Assembly (NCBI GenBank): GCA_028023455.1
Contig: JAQFVV010000001.1
Location: 20,331,611-20,395,610, forward strand
Direction of reading: 5' to 3'
Length of the DNA: 64,000 nucleotides
Origin: Epiperipatus broadwayi
Taxonomy: Eukaryota > Onychophora > Udeonychophora > Euonychophora > Peripatidae
The notes under the pieces are model-generated. The model was not told the origin of the DNA. It made no database searches and saw nothing but the letters and a program-made list of their open reading frames with translations. The position numbers were made by a program, and so were the translations under genes. This document shows positions 60,704 through 64,000 of this stretch, piece by piece. The stretch's first letter is position 1, and every line of letters starts with the position of its first letter.

Positions 60704-60718
60704 GAAGAGAAGGGGAAA
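60704..60718 (+). other. Polypurine tract
   Basis: GAAGAGAAGGGGAAA, fifteen purines ending exactly where the 3' LTR repeat begins. It would prime plus-strand DNA synthesis and fixes the element orientation. Confidence 0.85.
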
Positions 60719-61963
60719 TATAATAATAACTATATATAGTTATTATTAACTTAATATTAACTTCATATAGAAATACTTTAAAAAACTTTTATCTTTAATG
60801 AAGCTATTTATAAATATAAAATTTATTTGACTATATACATATATACTATTTATATATACATGTGAACTTTAAATAATATATACCTTAATGTCAAGCTTTT
60901 GAGTAATTTCCAGATTTGAAGTTGAGAAATAAATAATTTTACATATATATTTTATTATTAGATCTTAATATCTATTGATAACAATTAATATTTGAATTAA
61001 GCATGAAATTGTAACAAAACACGAGGAGATTCATTCGGTTTTCTTATTATTGAAGAGAAGAAAAGAAAATGATTTCTTTTTAAATAATTTTTTCTTTTAT
61101 AAAAAATATTACTATTCAATGTTTGGAATTAAATATTAACTCTTCCAAATTAAGATCTATGGATTAAAAGACTACAAGAAAAATATTTTCATTTTCTATT
61201 AAATCTTAAAAGGGATAGCAATATAAAAGAACATATGTTTAATTTTTTTGGAAACTACGTTATTTTAAAACTTCATTATTCCACCTATATATATATTTAA
61301 AATAATTATATATATATAAAAGATCATACAATGTTTAGCGAGTAGAATAATTATTGTATCGTAAAGGTTTCGAAACCAACTGACATGCTAAATTGAAATA
61401 TTTGTTGTAAAGAACGTCTAATGATAATAGAAAAATGGAGAATAAGAACATCAATATTCCAAGGATATTTACTTTATATTATATCAATCTAATCATTGGA
61501 TATTATTAACAGTTTATCAATTAAGGATAAATAAATCATCATTATACTAATGGATTAATATACTTCGTAAAAGATCTTCATTAGGATTATGAACTACAGA
61601 CTTAAATATCTATTCTTAACTCTGGAAAACAAGTTTTCTTTATTTATTTATATATATTATAATAATACTTATAATATTTTAATATGTTTATTATTATTAT
61701 TATTTTTATTTCAAATTTGGCATCATTATATTTTAATAGGAATATCTAAATTTAATATTAAAAACATGAATTGAAAGTTTGACATAATTCATCAAAATTA
61801 GATGAAATATAAAAAAATGGTTATAATTTAACAGATATTTAAAATAGGTTTATTATATTTATTATATAATATAATAAACATTTAATGTATTTTATTTATT
61901 ATAAATACATATAATATATAAGTTATACAATTGTAAATAGTACTTATATATATATTAATAATT

Positions 61964-62881
61964 ATGAAACTGGAAATCAACATTGAGAAAGGTGTAAGAC
62001 AAGGTGACTCCATATCTCCAAAACTCTTTACAGCAGTGCTGCAAGAAATATTTTGTGGATTAAAATGGGAAACTAAAGGAGTGAAAGTAAATGGAGAGTA
62101 TTTAAGTCATTTAGATTTTGCAGATGATGTAGTTGTTTTTGCAAATAATGCTTCAGAGCTGCAGGAAATGTTGCAGGAGTTAGCAGATGAAAGAAGAAAA
62201 GTAGGACTAAAGATAAATGTTAAAAAGACTAAAGTAATGTTTAATCGATTTGCTCAAAATATGAAAATAAAGATTGATTATGAAGAATTAGAAGAAGTTA
62301 ACAGTTACAAATACCTTGGTCAGATTATTAATACAGATGGAAACATAATGGAGGAAATTAATCATAGAATTAAACTTGGTTGGAGTGCTTTTGGTAGAAA
62401 TAACTTGATACTAAAAGGAAATACGCCTATGTGTTTGAAAAGGATGGTTTTTAACAAATGTGTTTTACCAGTTCTTACTTATGGATCTGAGACTTGGACA
62501 CTTAATAGAAAAGCAATACAGAGACTTCAGACCACTCAAAGGAGTATGGAGAGATGTATGTTGGGAGTAACAAGAAGAGATCGAAAACGCAATGTATGGG
62601 TAAGACAACAAACAGGTGTTGCTGACCTTATTGAAAAAATTAAAAGATTGAAATGGAGTTGGGCTGGACATATTGCTAGAAGAGATGATAATAGATGGAC
62701 AATTGAAATTTTAAACTGGATTCCAAGAGATTGTAAAAGACCCAGAAAGAGACCACATGTGAGATGGATGGATGAAATAAGAAAATGTGCAGGGGTGTTG
62801 TGGAGAAGAGAAGCTAAAGATCGGAGAAGATGGATTAAACTTGGAGAGACCTTCATCCTGCAGTGGATTGATAATGGTTGA
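61964..62881 (+). CDS. RTE reverse transcriptase, C-terminal part
   Basis: 305 aa, the last third of the APE-RT polyprotein. The ATG lies in the target duplication and LTR flank, so the first three codons are not RTE. Visible blocks: VRQGDSISPKLFTAVL (11-26, RT box B), LDFADDVVVFANN (50-62, box C with catalytic FADD), GLKINVKKTKVM (box D), YKYLGQIIN, LTYGSETWTLNRKAIQRLQ, RSMERCMLGV, RRDRKRNVWVRQQTGV, WSWAGHIARRDDNRWT, RPRKRPHVRWMDEIRKCAG and the end QWIDNG before the TGA tail. The endonuclease and RT N-terminus are absent. No stop or frameshift occurs, but the truncated product would lack activity. It serves as the reference for the six decayed copies that keep RT sequence and, by extension, the 5'-end fragment at 29043-29555. 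Confidence 0.9.
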   Translation: MKLEINIEKGVRQGDSISPKLFTAVLQEIFCGLKWETKGVKVNGEYLSHLDFADDVVVFANNASELQEMLQELADERRKVGLKINVKKTKVMFNRFAQNMKIKIDYEELEEVNSYKYLGQIINTDGNIMEEINHRIKLGWSAFGRNNLILKGNTPMCLKRMVFNKCVLPVLTYGSETWTLNRKAIQRLQTTQRSMERCMLGVTRRDRKRNVWVRQQTGVADLIEKIKRLKWSWAGHIARRDDNRWTIEILNWIPRDCKRPRKRPHVRWMDEIRKCAGVLWRREAKDRRRWIKLGETFILQWIDNG

Positions 62882-62898
62882 TGATGATGATGATGATG
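61971..62898 (+). mobile_element. RTE-clade LINE, young 5'-truncated copy
   Basis: The insertion is flanked by a perfect 11-bp duplication AATTATGAAAC (61960-61970 and 62899-62909) and ends in a clean (TGA)n tail (62879-62898), the RTE hallmark. It keeps an unbroken reading frame, so it is the youngest RTE copy here. It is absent from the matching place in the 5' LTR. Confidence 0.95.
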
Positions 62899-63616
62899 AA
62901 TTATGAAACATATATAATAAGAACTGTAAATAAATTAATAAGTTATATAAATTATTAATTTTTGAATCTAGATATTGTTTTTATATATCTGTTAATTTAA
63001 ATTATATTCTTTACTTTTGAATAGTTTATTATAGTATAGAATTTTATCACATAGGGTATTAGATGGGAATATTATTATTAATATTTTAAAATGGTAAAAT
63101 ACATTCTTATTTATTTATTAATATTTTATTTATCTTTTACATTATATTTTTTATTGTTTATTAAATATTGAGTTATTACGATCTCTTTGTCTAATCATTA
63201 TTAAATTATATTATATATATGTTAGTATTATAAATATAATATGAATATCAATTATTAGTTAATGCTTATATAAAGGCGTATTAGATAATGACTTATTTTG
63301 AAATCATCCCTGAAAAGAGCTAACTGCAAGTTCTCCATGAGTTTGAATATCATGGCATAATGGTGACTGAAAAAGAGATGAGAGATGGATGAACTAGTCT
63401 AAATTATATCAAAATTTATTTAAAAATTATTGAGCTAGCATAATAAAGATTGATGTAATCATGGACTTAGTATTTCATTGATTCATTTCTAGCATTCTAT
63501 TTGAAGACCCAAAGTCTGATGGTAATGAAATGCATATCCTCTTTCTGGTGAATTTAATCATCCCGTTATATTTACCAAACCCAACTTAGACTTTAAATAT
63601 AATCGATTCCGTTATA

Positions 63617-64000
63617 ATATATATAGCTAATAAATAACAATATTTAAAAATATTAGGCTAAATAACAAAAAATGTTTCCATTGGAAGGTATAGTTAGCTG
63701 ATTTTCAGTTTTATTAAAAACTTTCAAAACTATATAACTTAGAGTTTGCAGTATTATCAGATATAAATCAATACAAGAATTCTCCTCATATTTTTAAATC
63801 TTTGGGTTATGAAATTTCTGTACAATTCTAAATTTTAAAAAACTAATCTTACAATACCACATTAAAACTTGTTTAATTACAAGCAGAATAAAAAATACCC
63901 ATTCAAATTTGAAAATCATTGGAACAACGAATTCTAATTTATAATAAAAATAAATATTATGATAAAACAAATATTTAAAAAAATTATAAAAAAACGTTAA
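63617..64000. other. AT-rich non-coding DNA
   Basis: Flank downstream of the LTR element, starting with the ATAT duplication. No gene recognised. Confidence 0.4.

Larger units (their letters stand above)
50140..63616 (+). mobile_element. Gypsy-like LTR retrotransposon, old, with nested insertions
   Basis: Reconstructed from direct repeats. The 5' LTR starts TATAATAATAAC at 50140 and ends CCATTATA at 56838. The 3' LTR starts TATAATAATAAC at 60719 and ends CCGTTATA at 63616. A primer-site-like TGGCACATCTACTGGGGC follows the 5' LTR after two bases, and a 15-nt purine tract (60704-60718) touches the 3' LTR. ATAT flanks both ends (50136-50139, 63617-63620). The 5' LTR is split by a giant solo LTR and a small MITE, the 3' LTR by an RTE. 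The internal region holds decayed Gag and integrase C-terminal remnants. Its LTR ends and Gag are homologous to the element at 29574-36463. Confidence 0.85.
60719..63616 (+). repeat. 3' LTR (interrupted by an RTE)
   Basis: About 1.97 kb of LTR in two parts, 60719-61970 and 62899-63616, split by a 928-bp RTE. It has the same start as 50140 and the same end as 56838. It lacks the MITE and the giant LTR insertion found in the 5' copy. Confidence 0.85.

Noticed and set aside
62465-62911. Minus-strand ORFs over the intact RTE C-terminus
   Set aside because: Antisense shadows of the 305-aa reverse transcriptase frame.

Overview
The window looks like nuclear DNA of an AT-rich metazoan (about 75-80% A+T by eye), most likely an arthropod. 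The evidence is many decayed RTE-clade LINEs ending in (TGA)n tails, chromovirus/Gypsy-like LTR retrotransposons, hAT-like and pogo/Tigger-like MITEs, tRNA-derived retroposons, and one candidate gene with a 75-nt GT-AG intron of insect-like size. There are no operons, rRNA genes, CRISPR arrays or prokaryotic signals. The species cannot be named from the sequence.

Layout. 1-8150: a decayed RTE fragment (745-1275), a tRNA-derived mini-retroposon with 16-bp direct repeats (about 1926-2053), a nested inverted-repeat element (2590-3720), a long (TA)n tract, and a near-full-length reverse-strand RTE (5365-8150). 8590-12864: a 4.3-kb non-coding element with TGTGCCC...GGGTACA termini, best read as a giant solo LTR. 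13142-14545: an RTE 3' fragment. 15216-15728: the only candidate host gene (TATA box, initiator, two exons, about 110 aa, no recognised family). 16363-16655: three hairpin repeats. 17569-17840: a foldback. 19715-20615: a pogo/Tigger-like MITE. 25540-26186: a hAT-like MITE. 27060-27575: a large foldback. 29043-29555: an RTE 5'-end fragment.

29574-36463 is a young reverse-strand Gypsy-like element. Its two 1.8-kb LTRs are nearly identical. It has a tRNA-Lys-type primer site and encodes Gag and protease only; RT, RNase H and integrase are missing. 37920-41087, 41855-44780 and 47818-50031 are three more RTE copies (+, -, +). A second tRNA-derived mini-retroposon lies at about 41307-41426.

50140-63616 is an older forward-strand LTR retrotransposon of the same lineage, reconstructed from direct repeats. 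The 5' LTR (50140-56838) is split by a second giant solo LTR (51931-56434) and holds a small MITE. The internal region (56839-60718) carries decayed Gag, an unrecognised extra segment and integrase C-terminus remnants, and ends in a perfect polypurine tract. The 3' LTR (60719-63616) is split by a young 5'-truncated RTE (61971-62898) with a perfect 11-bp target-site duplication. The 3' LTR also preserves the empty site of the giant solo LTR, which fixes that element's boundaries.

The genes do not form a pathway. The window is a layered record of transposition: RTE LINEs, which could have supplied trans machinery for the tRNA-derived retroposons, and Gypsy-like elements that lost pol and repeatedly entered (TA)n tracts.
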